DNA of 64,000 nucleotides from Eutrigla gurnardus (taxonomy: Eukaryota; Chordata; Actinopteri; Perciformes; Triglidae). The stretch is from assembly GCA_963514095.1 (NCBI GenBank), contig CAUPSS010000178.1, positions 304,210 to 368,209 on the forward strand. The letters run 5' to 3'. Of this stretch, positions 46,777 to 57,291 are shown piece after piece; the stretch's first letter is position 1; each line of letters opens with the position of its first letter. The translations under genes and the position numbers were made by a program. The notes beneath the pieces are model-generated. The model had not been told where the DNA came from and ran no database searches. It was given only the letters and a program-made list of their open reading frames with translations.

Positions 46777-48479
46777 TTATCCGATTCTGTGTGAAAGATT
46801 CCACATTGCAGTCTGGGGATGTAATGGGAGGTCCCCCTGATGAGGCGGTTGAGGATGGTTATGTTTTTGCGGGTCGCCATTCCTAGTGTGGGTGAGATAT
46901 TGATGACTGGTATAAATATGCTTGCGTGGGGGAAAGTGGCTATGGCAGAGTTGATCAGTTTCTTCAGGTTCTGGTCGAGAAGGGTGGTGTTACCCTGGAG
47001 TCTGTCGTTAATGCCGAATGATAGTATAACTTTGCTGACCGTAGGCGATGGTGGGGTTTTATTTCTAATCAGATGTGATGCTTGCAAGATGTTGGCTCCT
47101 GGGTAGCTGTCTACTTGGATACGTTCATCTAAGATGGACGGTAATCGGGAAATATTGGAGTCTCCAATAATTAGTAGCTCTCTGGTTGGTTTGAGAGACC
47201 AGTTCTTCATTTTGTTGCCGTTGTGTTCATGGCGTGTGAATTTGTCCAATGGGGGGGGTGGGGGGGATGGGCTAAGGTTGAAGTCCTCTATTGTGAGAGG
47301 TCTGGAGCGACCTGGTGGACTCCCTGGGGTATCTTGGTGGAGGGTTTTTGGTCTCTGTGGTTTAGGGGCTGGGGATGGGGTGCGGGTCACACCCTTAGGG
47401 GACCACCAATCCCCTGAGGGGGGGTAAGTGGTAGGAGTCCTAAGCGGTAGGAGTGAGGGTTTGATGGGGAATTTCTTTTTTTCTTCTTGCAACATGGCTG
47501 AGATCTGGGTGAGATGGTTGTCTGTGGATTGGTAGTTTTGTTTTCCAAGTTGTGGTTGATTGCCCCTGGATGGGTCTGCTGGGGGTGGGGGGGTCCTTTT
47601 CCGGGGTGGTGATTGGGAGGAAGAGGGTTGGGGGTGATTGTTATAATTCAAAGGGAGAGTGTTGTTTTGTTGGTTTGGGGATACTTGGTGGTAGTTTCTT
47701 TTGGTCTTATTAATTGGAGGGGATGGGGAGTTCCTCCAGGGTGATCTCCCTTTGTGGGGTTGTTGGTCACGTCCTCTGGGTCGATCGGTGGGTCCTTCAT
47801 CAGGGCCATGTATTGGTGTTGTTATAGTTGGTTCGGTTGGGTTGGGTGTCCTCGTTTTTTTAGTGGGAGAGTTTGAGTTTTGAGGTTTGTCTGGACAGGG
47901 TTCAACGGTTTCCTTGGTGGGTGTTTTTGGTTTAGTGGAGGGGGATGTCTGCTGTTCAATTGGTTTTGGGGGAGATCGTGATGGGCTGGATGTTTCCATC
48001 CTTGTTTGGGGGTGATTGTGATTTCTTTCCGGACGGTTCGGTGTTAGTTGGGGAATCTTGAATCCAAGGAGGTGTAAGTCCTCTATGGTTCGGGTGTATG
48101 TTCTGTCTTTTGCGTGGGGGAATTTTTTGCTCATCCAGTTTTTGGCCACTTTCCAGGCTGTTTGCCAATCTTCTTTCGTGGGGATTGCCAGGGTTATTTT
48201 CAATGTTTGGATGGTCTCCTCATAGTGGGTTTCCAAGATTTGTAGACCTGTTTGTAGCCAGTTGCTGGCATTACCGTTTAGGCAGAGAGCTGTGGTGTCG
48301 GTTTGTTTTAGTGGTCGAATGACATCTGCGATCATGTTTCTTATATTTCGAAGGTTTGTTGGGGTTTTGTCTGATCTGGCCGCATGTTGTATCCATCCCA
48401 AGTGGTGGTGGCTACGTAGAAGGTCGTAGATTGCTCGGGTCAGTAGTTGGAAGCCGTTAAGGTCCCTTTTGGTGGCCAT
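46713..48479 (-). CDS. PLE-2 ORF1: helical domain, Pro-rich linker and SGNH hydrolase-like domain
   Basis: A 588-aa protein. Residues about 10-135 are a predicted helical domain (HHHLGW, IRPLKQTDTT, NGNASNW, ILETHY) matching residues 295-415 of PLE-1 ORF1. Residues about 140-410 are Pro/Thr/Asn/Lys-rich, ending in a proline run just before FTRHEHNGNKMKNWSL, a lead-in shared with PLE-1 (TRHCNTNKKLQNWSL). The SGNH-like domain begins near 434: IGDSN (Ser441), a canonical GIND (489-492) and DNIHWT (D567, H570). All expected catalytic residues are present, better than in PLE-1. The long RS-rich N-terminus of PLE-1 is absent. The ATG at 48,479 is the start I chose; the leader upstream is only about 200 bp. 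A lipid, ester or RNA-linked role is unknown. Confidence 0.86.
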   Translation of the reverse strand: MATKRDLNGFQLLTRAIYDLLRSHHHLGWIQHAARSDKTPTNLRNIRNMIADVIRPLKQTDTTALCLNGNASNWLQTGLQILETHYEETIQTLKITLAIPTKEDWQTAWKVAKNWMSKKFPHAKDRTYTRTIEDLHLLGFKIPQLTPNRPERNHNHPQTRMETSSPSRSPPKPIEQQTSPSTKPKTPTKETVEPCPDKPQNSNSPTKKTRTPNPTEPTITTPIHGPDEGPTDRPRGRDQQPHKGRSPWRNSPSPPINKTKRNYHQVSPNQQNNTLPLNYNNHPQPSSSQSPPRKRTPPPPADPSRGNQPQLGKQNYQSTDNHLTQISAMLQEEKKKFPIKPSLLPLRTPTTYPPSGDWWSPKGVTRTPSPAPKPQRPKTLHQDTPGSPPGRSRPLTIEDFNLSPSPPPPPLDKFTRHEHNGNKMKNWSLKPTRELLIIGDSNISRLPSILDERIQVDSYPGANILQASHLIRNKTPPSPTVSKVILSFGINDRLQGNTTLLDQNLKKLINSAIATFPHASIFIPVINISPTLGMATRKNITILNRLIRGTSHYIPRLQCGIFHTESDNIHWTQATAREMWNHWRHFLD

Positions 48480-48680
48480 GTTTGGTTGTGCTGGAGGCTG
48501 TGGACAGACATAAATAAAATTGCGGAGGTGAGTATTATTCTGGGATGGTTTCTATTTTTATCCTTACTGTGGTTATTTCTATATTTCTCACTTTTGTAGG
48601 GGTTTTATATGACTAGGGTTGTTTTGGTTGAACACACTTTGAGACTTGCAAGGGATAAGTTAGTCCGAAGGCTCTGGCTG

Positions 48681-50664
48681 GTTAGGTATAGAGAAAGAAC
48701 ACATGGAGCTCCCCGCGTCGTCCAACGACTTCGCAGTTGAATGGAGCACCAAGGCAAGGCACTGGCCGGCGCTTGTTATTCAATATCCCCTCAGTCATGT
48801 GTGTTTCTCTTGGTTATAGTGGTTGTTTAAGGTTGGTCTTGTTTGTTGGGTTGAGTATAAGGTGATTCGGGTATTCTATATTATATATTAATTTTATATT
48901 ATATTATTTTATTTTCGTTTAGGTAGGGGTTAAAATAAGGGTAGCGGTTAGGGCCAGGAGCCGGGTCCGGGTCAGGATAGAGCTTAGGTTCGAGGGTTAA
49001 TAGGTTGAAAGATGAGCAAGTTATAAAATTGTTGGTTAGGCTTGGATAAAGATTTTCATGGGTTTAGGGTTGGGGTCAGGGTTAAGATATATAGCTAGGG
49101 GTAAGTTGTTTGGATATAGTGTTTAGGATAAATTGAGGTTAAAGGTATAGGGTAAGGTAGAGGTAATGGTAATGGTTAGAGTCCGGACTAACGTCCTAGT
49201 TGAGTTCTGATAGAGTTTAGGTTAGGGGTTAACTGTTGAGATTGTATATTGGAGTAGAGTTAAAGTAATCAGGGTTGAGGTTAGGGTCAGTTAAGGTAAG
49301 GTTCCAGGGTAAGGGGGTTAACTGTTAAGGTAAGGTTAAGGTTAGGATCAGGGTCAGGATAAACATCAGTATTAAAGCACATAATATGGGTCTGGGACAT
49401 GGTAAAATAGAGCTTAAGTAAGGATTTGATCCCAGGGTAAAGTTAAAGTGTTCGGTTAAAGATAAAACCCAGGACTAAAAAGTTAAAAGCTAAGATTGGA
49501 TATTAAGGTTAGGGTAAAGGTTAGGGTTAGGGTAGGGGGTTAGGTTTATATTAAAGGAGCTAGGTTTAAGGGATAAAGGTTTAGGGTTTAGGGGAGAGTA
49601 GGATTATGGTTAGGGTTAGGTTTAAGGGTTGGGGTTAGGGCTAATATTAGATTTTTTAGGGGTAGTATTAATAATAATAATAAAAGGGCTCTTGTGTAGG
49701 GTTAAGGTTTAGGTTTAGGGAAGAATAATCGGGTTAGGGTTAGAACCAGAGATAAGGAGGGGTGATGTGGTTACATCAAGAACCCTCCCCCGCCCGTTGA
49801 GGCGCCTCTGGGGCCCTAACCGCCTCCTCCAGCCGAGGAGCGGAGGAGGGGCGGGAGGGAGATGTGACGAAGGTCCCGAGAAGAATGTGAGGTGTGGAGT
49901 GTGAGGACCTAAGAAGCTAAACCAGAGATAAGGAGGGGTGATGTGGTTACATCAAGAACCCTCCCCCGCCCGTTGAGGCGCCTCTGGGGCCCTAACCGCC
50001 TCCTCCAGCCGAGGAGCGGAGGAGGGGCGGGAGGGAGATGTGACGAAGGTCCCGAGAAGAATGTGAGGTGTGAAGTGTGAAGACCTAAGAAGCTAAACCA
50101 GAGATAAGGAGGGGTGATGTGGTTACATCAAGAACCCTCCCCCGCCCGTTGAGGCGCCTCTGGGGCCCTAACCGCCACCTCCAGCCGAGGAGCGGAGGAG
50201 GGGCGGGAGGGAGATGTGACGAAGGTCCCGAGAAGAATGTGAGGTGTGAAGTGTGAAGACCTAAGAAGCTAAACCAGAGATAAGGAGGGGTGATGTGGTT
50301 ACATCAAGAACCCTCCCCCGCCCGTTGAGGCGCCTCTGGGGCCCTAACCGCGACCTCCATCCGAGGAGCGGAGGAGGGGCGGGAGGGAGATGTGACGAAG
50401 TTCCCGAGGAAATTGTGAGGTGTGAGACCTAAAGGGCTAACTGAGCTGTTTGTTTTCTAAGGTTGCGTTAACTGGTGAAGATGATCTTCTTTAGAGTTTG
50501 AGAAAAACCGAGGGTTGATGTTTTTTTTGGGTGGTTTAGAAATTGGTATAAGATTTTGATGGATAGAGTTAGAGTTGAATAATTAGGGTCACAAGAGTCA
50601 TAAATTTAGGGAAGACACATCATCAGTAGTGGACCTCAGGATCATCGGGCGTTTCGGCCATTGT
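48681..50664. repeat. Subtelomeric block, copy B (duplicate of 36,870-38,853)
   Basis: Same start (GTTAGGTATAGAGAAAG), same end (TTTCGGCCATTGT) and same length as copy A. It joins PLE-2 on the left without an intervening TTAGGG array and runs on the right straight into TTAGGG repeats, where copy A instead continues CACTAGACACC. The 176-bp array recurs at 49,746-50,436. No gene recognised. Confidence 0.95.
49746..50436. repeat. 176-bp GC-rich tandem repeat, four units (copy B)
   Basis: Unit-for-unit counterpart of 37,935-38,625 at the constant offset of 11,811, including the diverged fourth unit. Confidence 0.92.
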
Positions 50665-50782
50665 TAGGGTTAGGGTTAGGGTTAGGGTTAGGGTTAGGGT
50701 TAGGGTTAGGGTTAGGGTTAGGGTTAGGGTTAGGGTTAGGGTTAGGGTTAGGGTTAGGGTTAGGGTTAGGGTTAGGGTTAGG
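50665..50782 (+). repeat. Interstitial TTAGGG tract 1
   Basis: About 20 uninterrupted hexamers, ending GGTTAGG then TATTAGGCTGG, the start of the subtelomeric satellite. Confidence 0.98.
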
Positions 50783-53293
50783 TATTAGGCTGGAAAAGGG
50801 TATGTCGCGGCGACATATGCAAATAGCGTCCGCTAGGAATGTCGTAGAGAGCTGAAAGTAAGAAATGAGCATCGTTCAGACAATTTTCTATCATGGGGGG
50901 GGCACTTCAAAAGTCGGACTTCCGGTGTCCCTAGCTCGTGACCGGAAGTAGTAGACCGGAAGTGGGTGGTGTCCACTCAAAGGTCTGGCCGAGACGAGTC
51001 CATAGACGTCTGAACCATCTCCGTGGCACTTACCGTTGGCGAGATATAGCGGGATGTCGTTCCCCCATAGACTCCCATGTTAAATGGATGTCGTCCTTGC
51101 AAAACTCCTAAGTGTTTTGTCGTTGTATGGGTAGGGGACATTGCAGAAACCACTGAGGAGCATGAATCAGGCAATTTCATTTCCTTTGAAAAGGCGGACC
51201 GGAAGTGGCCGTGTCTCGGCCGGGGAGGGTCCGCGAGCCTCATGTTGGGTGTCCACGTGTAGGTCTGGCCGAGACGAGTCCATAGACATCTGAACCATCC
51301 CCGTGGCACGTACCGTTGGCGAGATACCGCGAGATGTCGTTCCCCCATAGACTCCCATGTTAAATGGATGTCGGCCTTGAAAAGTTCCTAAGTGTTTTGT
51401 CGTTGTATGGAAAGGGGACATCCCAGAGACCACTTAGGAGCATGAATCAGGCAATTTTATTTTCTTGTAAAACGCGGACCGGAAGTGGCCGTATCTCGGC
51501 CCAGGAAGGTCCCGCGGACCTCATGTTGGGTGTCTAAGTGAAGGTCTGGCCGAGACGAGTCCATAGATGTCTGAACCATCTCCGTGGCACGTACCGTTGG
51601 CGAGATACCGCGAGATGTCGCTCCCCCATAGACTCCCATGTTAAATGGATGTCCCCCCTTGAAAAACGACCAAGTGTTTTGGAATAACGTGTCTCCAGAA
51701 CATGCATAGGAGCACGTTTCAGGCCATTTGGAGTCGAATGGTCCCTATATTGGCATGTGCCATGTGTCAGACACTTGGTGATATTTAGGGTTTGGGTTGG
51801 GGTTGGGTTGGGTCTTGGGTTTGTGTTGGTGTTAGGGTTTTGGGTTGTATTTTGGGTTTAGTTTTGGGTCAGGTAGTTAGGGTTAGGATGAGAGGTTCCT
51901 GGTAGGGTTATATATAGTAAGTGGGCCGTGTTGGGTGTCCACGTGTAGGTCTGGCCGAGACGAGTCCATAGACATCTGAACCATCCCCGTGGCACGTACC
52001 GTTGGCGAGATACCGCGAGATGTCGTTCCCCCATAGACTCCCATGTTAAATGGATGTCGGCCTTGAAAAGTTCCTAAGTGTTTTGTCGTTGTATGGAAAG
52101 GGGACATCCCAGAGACCACTTAGGAGCATGAATCAGGCAATTTTATTTTCTTGTAAAACGCGGACCGGAAGTGGCCGTATCTCGGCCCAGGAAGGTCCCG
52201 CGGACCTCATGTTGGGTGTCTAAGTGAAGGTCTGGCCGAGACGAGTCCATAGATGTCTGAACCATCTCCGTGGCACGTACCGTTGGCGAGATACCGCGAG
52301 ATGTCGCTCCCCCATAGACTCCCATGTTAAATGGATGTCCCCCCTTGAAAAACGACCAAGTGTTTTGGAATAACGTGTCTCCAGAACATGCATAGGAGCA
52401 CGTTTCAGGCCATTTGGAGTCGAATGGTCCCTATATTGGCATGTGCCATGTGTCAGACACTTGGTGATATTTAGGGTTTGGGTTGGGGTTGGGTTGGGTC
52501 TTGGGTTTGTGTTGGTGTTAGGGTTTTGGGTTGTATTTTGGGTTTAGTTTTGGGTCAGGTAGTTAGGGTTAGGATGAGAGGTTCCTGGTAGGGTTATATA
52601 TAGTAAGTGGGCCGTGTTGGGTGTCCACGTGTAGGTCTGGCCGAGACGAGTCCATAGACATCTGAACCATCCCCGTGGCACGTACCGTTGGCGAGATACC
52701 GCGAGATGTCGTTCCCCCATAGACTCCCATGTTAAATGGATGTCGGCCTTGAAAAGTTCCTAAGTGTTTTGTCGTTGTATGGAAAGGGGACATCCCAGAG
52801 ACCACTTAGGAGCATGAATCAGGCAATTTTATTTTCTTGTAAAACGCGGACCGGAAGTGGCCGTATCTCGGCCCAGGAAGGTCCCGCGGACCTCATGTTG
52901 GGTGTCTAAGTGAAGGTCTGGCCGAGACGAGTCCATAGATGTCTGAACCATCTCCGTGGCACGTACCGTTGGCGAGATACCGCGAGATGTCGCTCCCCCA
53001 TAGACTCCCATGTTAAATGGATGTCCCCCCTTGAAAAACGACCAAGTGTTTTGGAATAACGTGTCTCCAGAACATGCATAGGAGCACGTTTCAGGCCATT
53101 TGGAGTCGAATGGTCCCTATATTGGCATGTGCCATGTGTCAGACACTTGGTGATATTTAGGGTTTGGGTTGGGGTTGGGTTGGGTCTTGGGTTTGTGTTG
53201 GTGTTAGGGTTTTGGGTTGTATTTTGGGTTTAGTTTTGGGTCAGGTAGTTAGGGTTAGGATGAGAGGTTCCTGGTAGGGTTATATATAGTAAG
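50783..53293. repeat. Subtelomeric satellite block 1 (280-bp and 686-bp periods)
   Basis: It begins TATTAGGCTGGAAAAGGG. GGTCTGGCCGAGACGAG recurs at 50,982, 51,262 and 51,543 (280-281 bp). A 686-bp unit (two 281-bp subunits plus a TTGGG-rich degenerate telomeric stretch) is repeated at about 51,240, 51,926 and 52,612. Open frames here repeat with the DNA and have no domain. CpG-rich parts carry ACCGGAAGT and ATGCAAAT motifs (see the separate entry). Confidence 0.95.
50811..51486. promoter_or_regulatory. Cluster of ETS-type and octamer motifs next to TTAGGG tract
   Basis: ATGCAAAT (octamer) is at 50,817-50,824. ACCGGAAGT (ETS/GABP core) is at 50,941-50,949, 50,955-50,963, 51,198-51,206 and 51,478-51,486, and in reverse at 50,918-50,926. 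The palindrome GTCGCGGCGAC is at about 50,804-50,814. The motifs are read directly. A role as promoter for telomere-directed transcription (TERRA-like) is inference. The same set recurs in each later satellite copy. Confidence 0.4.
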
Positions 53294-53524
53294 TGGGTTA
53301 GGGTTAGGGTTAGGGTTAGGGTTAGGGTTAGGGTTAGGGTTAGGGTTAGGGTTAGGGTTAGGGTTAGGGTTAGGGTTAGGGTTAGGGTTAGGGTTAGGGT
53401 TAGGGTTAGGGTTAGGGTTAGGGTTAGGGTTAGGGTTAGGGTTAGGGTTAGGGTTAGGGTTAGGGTTAGGGTTAGGGTTAGGGTTAGGGTTAGGGTTAGG
53501 GTTAGGGTTAGGGTTAGGGTTAGG
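53294..53524 (+). repeat. Interstitial TTAGGG tract 2
   Basis: About 38 hexamers between ATATAGTAAGTG and TATTAGGCTGG. Confidence 0.98.
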
Positions 53525-55337
53525 TATTAGGCTGGAAAAGGGTATGTCGCGGCGACATATGCAAATAGCGTCCGCTAGGAATGTCGTAGAGAGCTGAAAG
53601 TAAGAAATGAGCATCGTTCAGACAATTTTCTATCATGGGGGGGGCACTTCAAAAGTCGGACTTCCGGTGTCCCTAGCTCGTGACCGGAAGTAGTAGACCG
53701 GAAGTGGGTGGTGTCCACTCAAAGGTCTGGCCGAGACGAGTCCATAGACGTCTGAACCATCTCCGTGGCACTTACCGTTGGCGAGATATAGCGGGATGTC
53801 GTTCCCCCATAGACTCCCATGTTAAATGGATGTCGTCCTTGCAAAACTCCTAAGTGTTTTGTCGTTGTATGGGTAGGGGACATTGCAGAAACCACTGAGG
53901 AGCATGAATCAGGCAATTTCATTTCCTTTGAAAAGGCGGACCGGAAGTGGCCGTGTCTCGGCCGGGGAGGGTCCGCGAGCCTCATGTTGGGTGTCCACGT
54001 GTAGGTCTGGCCGAGACGAGTCCATAGACATCTGAACCATCCCCGTGGCACGTACCGTTGGCGAGATACCGCGAGATGTCGTTCCCCCATAGACTCCCAT
54101 GTTAAATGGATGTCGGCCTTGAAAAGTTCCTAAGTGTTTTGTCGTTGTATGGAAAGGGGACATCCCAGAGACCACTTAGGAGCATGAATCAGGCAATTTT
54201 ATTTTCTTGTAAAACGCGGACCGGAAGTGGCCGTATCTCGGCCCAGGAAGGTCCCGCGGACCTCATGTTGGGTGTCTAAGTGAAGGTCTGGCCGAGACGA
54301 GTCCATAGATGTCTGAACCATCTCCGTGGCACGTACCGTTGGCGAGATACCGCGAGATGTCGCTCCCCCATAGACTCCCATGTTAAATGGATGTCCCCCC
54401 TTGAAAAACGACCAAGTGTTTTGGAATAACGTGTCTCCAGAACATGCATAGGAGCACGTTTCAGGCCATTTGGAGTCGAATGGTCCCTATATTGGCATGT
54501 GCCATGTGTCAGACACTTGGTGATATTTAGGGTTTGGGTTGGGGTTGGGTTGGGTCTTGGGTTTGTGTTGGTGTTAGGGTTTTGGGTTGTATTTTGGGTT
54601 TAGTTTTGGGTCAGGTAGTTAGGGTTAGGATGAGAGGTTCCTGGTAGGGAAGTGGGCCGTGTTGGGTGTCCACGTGTAGGTCTGGCCGAGACGAGTCCAT
54701 AGACATCTGAACCATCCCCGTGGCACGTACCGTTGGCGAGATACCGCGAGATGTCGTTCCCCCATAGACTCCCATGTTAAATGGATGTCGGCCTTGAAAA
54801 GTTCCTAAGTGTTTTGTCGTTGTATGGAAAGGGGACATCCCAGAGACCACTTAGGAGCATGAATCAGGCAATTTTATTTTCTTGTAAAACGCGGACCGGA
54901 AGTGGCCGTATCTCGGCCCAGGAAGGTCCCGCGGACCTCATGTTGGGTGTCTAAGTGAAGGTCTGGCCGAGACGAGTCCATAGATGTCTGAACCATCTCC
55001 GTGGCACGTACCGTTGGCGAGATACCGCGAGATGTCGCTCCCCCATAGACTCCCATGTTAAATGGATGTCCCCCCTTGAAAAACGACCAAGTGTTTTGGA
55101 ATAACGTGTCTCCAGAACATGCATAGGAGCACGTTTCAGGCCATTTGGAGTCGAATGGTCCCTATATTGGCATGTGCCATGTGTCAGACACTTGGTGATA
55201 TTTAGGGTTTGGGTTGGGGTTGGGTTGGGTCTTGGGTTTGTGTTGGTGTTAGGGTTTTGGGTTGTATTTTGGGTTTAGTTTTGGGTCAGGTAGTTAGGGT
55301 TAGGATGAGAGGTTCCTGGTAGGGTTATATATAGTAA
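53525..55337. repeat. Subtelomeric satellite block 2
   Basis: A copy of block 1 (offset 2,742 at its start) with two 686-type units instead of three. One unit boundary near 54,650 is 11 bp shorter, lacking TTATATATAGT. No gene. Confidence 0.95.
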
Positions 55338-55521
55338 GTGGGTTAGGGTTAGGGTTAGGGTTAGGGTTAGGGTTAGGGTTAGGGTTAGGGTTAGGGTTAG
55401 GGTTAGGGTTAGGGTTAGGGTTAGGGTTAGGGTTAGGGTTAGGGTTAGGGTTAGGGTTAGGGTTAGGGTTAGGGTTAGGGTTAGGGTTAGGGTTAGGGTT
55501 AGGGTTAGGGTTAGGGTTAGG
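55338..55521 (+). repeat. Interstitial TTAGGG tract 3
   Basis: About 30 hexamers between ATATAGTAAGTG and TATTAGGCTGG. Confidence 0.98.
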
Positions 55522-55758
55522 TATTAGGCTGGAAAAGGGTATGTCGCGGCGACATATGCAAATAGCGTCCGCTAGGAATGTCGTAGAGAGCTGAAAGTAA
55601 GAAATGAGCATCGTTCAGACAATTTTCTATCATGGGGGGGGCACTTCAAAAGTCGGACTTCCGGTGTCCCTAGCTCGTGACCGGAAGTAGTAGACCGGAA
55701 GTGGGTGGTGTCCACTCAAAGGTCTGGCCGAGACGAGTCCATAGACGTCTGAACCATC
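55522..55758. repeat. Truncated satellite copy (237 bp)
   Basis: Starts at TATTAGGCTGG like other copies but stops at GTCTGAACCATC, where full copies continue TCCGTGGCAC, and passes directly into TAGGGTTAGGG. Confidence 0.95.
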
Positions 55759-55877
55759 TAGGGTTAGGGTTAGGGTTAGGGTTAGGGTTAGGGTTAGGGT
55801 TAGGGTTAGGGTTAGGGTTAGGGGTTAGGGTTAGGGTTAGGGTTAGGGTTAGGGTTAGGGTTAGGGTTAGGGTTAGG
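55759..55877 (+). repeat. Interstitial TTAGGG tract 4 with one variant
   Basis: About 20 hexamers with a single extra G (GGGG at 55,821-55,824), 62 bp from the tract start. Confidence 0.98.
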
Positions 55878-56904
55878 TATTAGGCTGGAAAAGGGTATGT
55901 CGCGGCGACATATGCAAATAGCGTCCGCTAGGAATGTCGTAGAGAGCTGAAAGTAAGAAATGAGCATCGTTCAGACAATTTTCTATCATGGGGGGGGCAC
56001 TTCAAAAGTCGGACTTCCGGTGTCCCTAGCTCGTGACCGGAAGTAGTAGACCGGAAGTGGGTGGTGTCCACTCAAAGGTCTGGCCGAGACGAGTCCATAG
56101 ACGTCTGAACCATCTCCGTGGCACTTACCGTTGGCGAGATATAGCGGGATGTCGTTCCCCCATAGACTCCCATGTTAAATGGATGTCGTCCTTGCAAAAC
56201 TCCTAAGTGTTTTGTCGTTGTATGGGTAGGGGACATTGCAGAAACCACTGAGGAGCATGAATCAGGCAATTTCATTTCCTTTGAAAAGGCGGACCGGAAG
56301 TGGCCGTGTCTCGGCCGGGGAGGGTCCGCGAGCCTCATGTTGGGTGTCCACGTGTAGGTCTGGCCGAGACGAGTCCATAGACATCTGAACCATCCCCGTG
56401 GCACGTACCGTTGGCGAGATACCGCGAGATGTCGTTCCCCCATAGACTCCCATGTTAAATGGATGTCGGCCTTGAAAAGTTCCTAAGTGTTTTGTCGTTG
56501 TATGGAAAGGGGACATCCCAGAGACCACTTAGGAGCATGAATCAGGCAATTTTATTTTCTTGTAAAACGCGGACCGGAAGTGGCCGTATCTCGGCCCAGG
56601 AAGGTCCCGCGGACCTCATGTTGGGTGTCTAAGTGAAGGTCTGGCCGAGACGAGTCCATAGATGTCTGAACCATCTCCGTGGCACGTACCGTTGGCGAGA
56701 TACCGCGAGATGTCGCTCCCCCATAGACTCCCATGTTAAATGGATGTCCCCCCTTGAAAAACGACCAAGTGTTTTGGAATAACGTGTCTCCAGAACATGC
56801 ATAGGAGCACGTTTCAGGCCATTTGGAGTCGAATGGTCCCTATATTGGCATGTGCCATGTGTCAGACACTTGGTGATATTTAGGGTTTGGGTTGGGGTTG
56901 GGTT
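55878..56904. repeat. Subtelomeric satellite block 3 (truncated in the TTGGG-rich stretch)
   Basis: A normal start, three 280-bp subunits, then a stop within GGGTTGGGGTTGGGTTGGG, where full copies continue TCTTGGG. It passes into TTAGGG repeats. Confidence 0.95.
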
Positions 56905-57291
56905 GGGTTAGGGTTAGGGTTAGGGTTAGGGTTAGGGTTAGGGTTAGGGTTAGGGTTAGGGTTAGGGTTAGGGTTAGGGTTAGGGTTAGGGTTAGGGTTA
57001 GGGTTAGGGTTAGGGTTAGGGTTAGGGTTAGGGTTAGGGTTAGGGTTAGGGTTAGGGTTAGGGTTAGGGTTAGGGTTAGGGTTAGGGTTAGGGTTAGGGT
57101 TAGGGTTAGGGTTAGGGTTAGGGTTAGGGTTAGGGTTAGGGTTAGGGTTAGGGGTTAGGGTTAGGGTTAGGGTTAGGGTTAGGGTTAGGGTTAGGGTTAG
57201 GGTTAGGGTTAGGGTTAGGGTTAGGGTTAGGGTTAGGGTTAGGGTTAGGGTTAGGGTTAGGGTTAGGGTTAGGGTTAGGGTTAGGGTTAGG
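56905..57291 (+). repeat. Interstitial TTAGGG tract 5 with one variant
   Basis: About 64 hexamers with one GGGG at 57,151-57,154, 246 bp from the tract start. Confidence 0.98.

Larger units (their letters stand above)
44101..48680 (-). mobile_element. Penelope-like element PLE-2, overlapping ORF1/ORF2
   Basis: Minus strand, with ORF1 (588 aa, SGNH domain) overlapping ORF2 (750 aa, reverse transcriptase plus GIY-YIG). It is the same architecture as PLE-1 but clearly diverged at protein level. The 5' end (right) stops abruptly at 48,680, where GGTTAGG and the duplicated subtelomeric block begin. The 3' end (left) is not defined by a TTAGGG tract; I place it arbitrarily near 44,100. An AATAAA-like signal on the element strand lies near 44,340. 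No hammerhead boxes were found in its 200-bp leader, so the 5' end is probably truncated. Confidence 0.82.

Noticed and set aside
48480..48680. Intron or hammerhead in the PLE-2 leader
   Set aside because: A pyrimidine-rich CTGTCCACAG (minus strand, near 48,505) resembles a 3' splice site, but no matching donor can be assigned, and no hammerhead core boxes are present.
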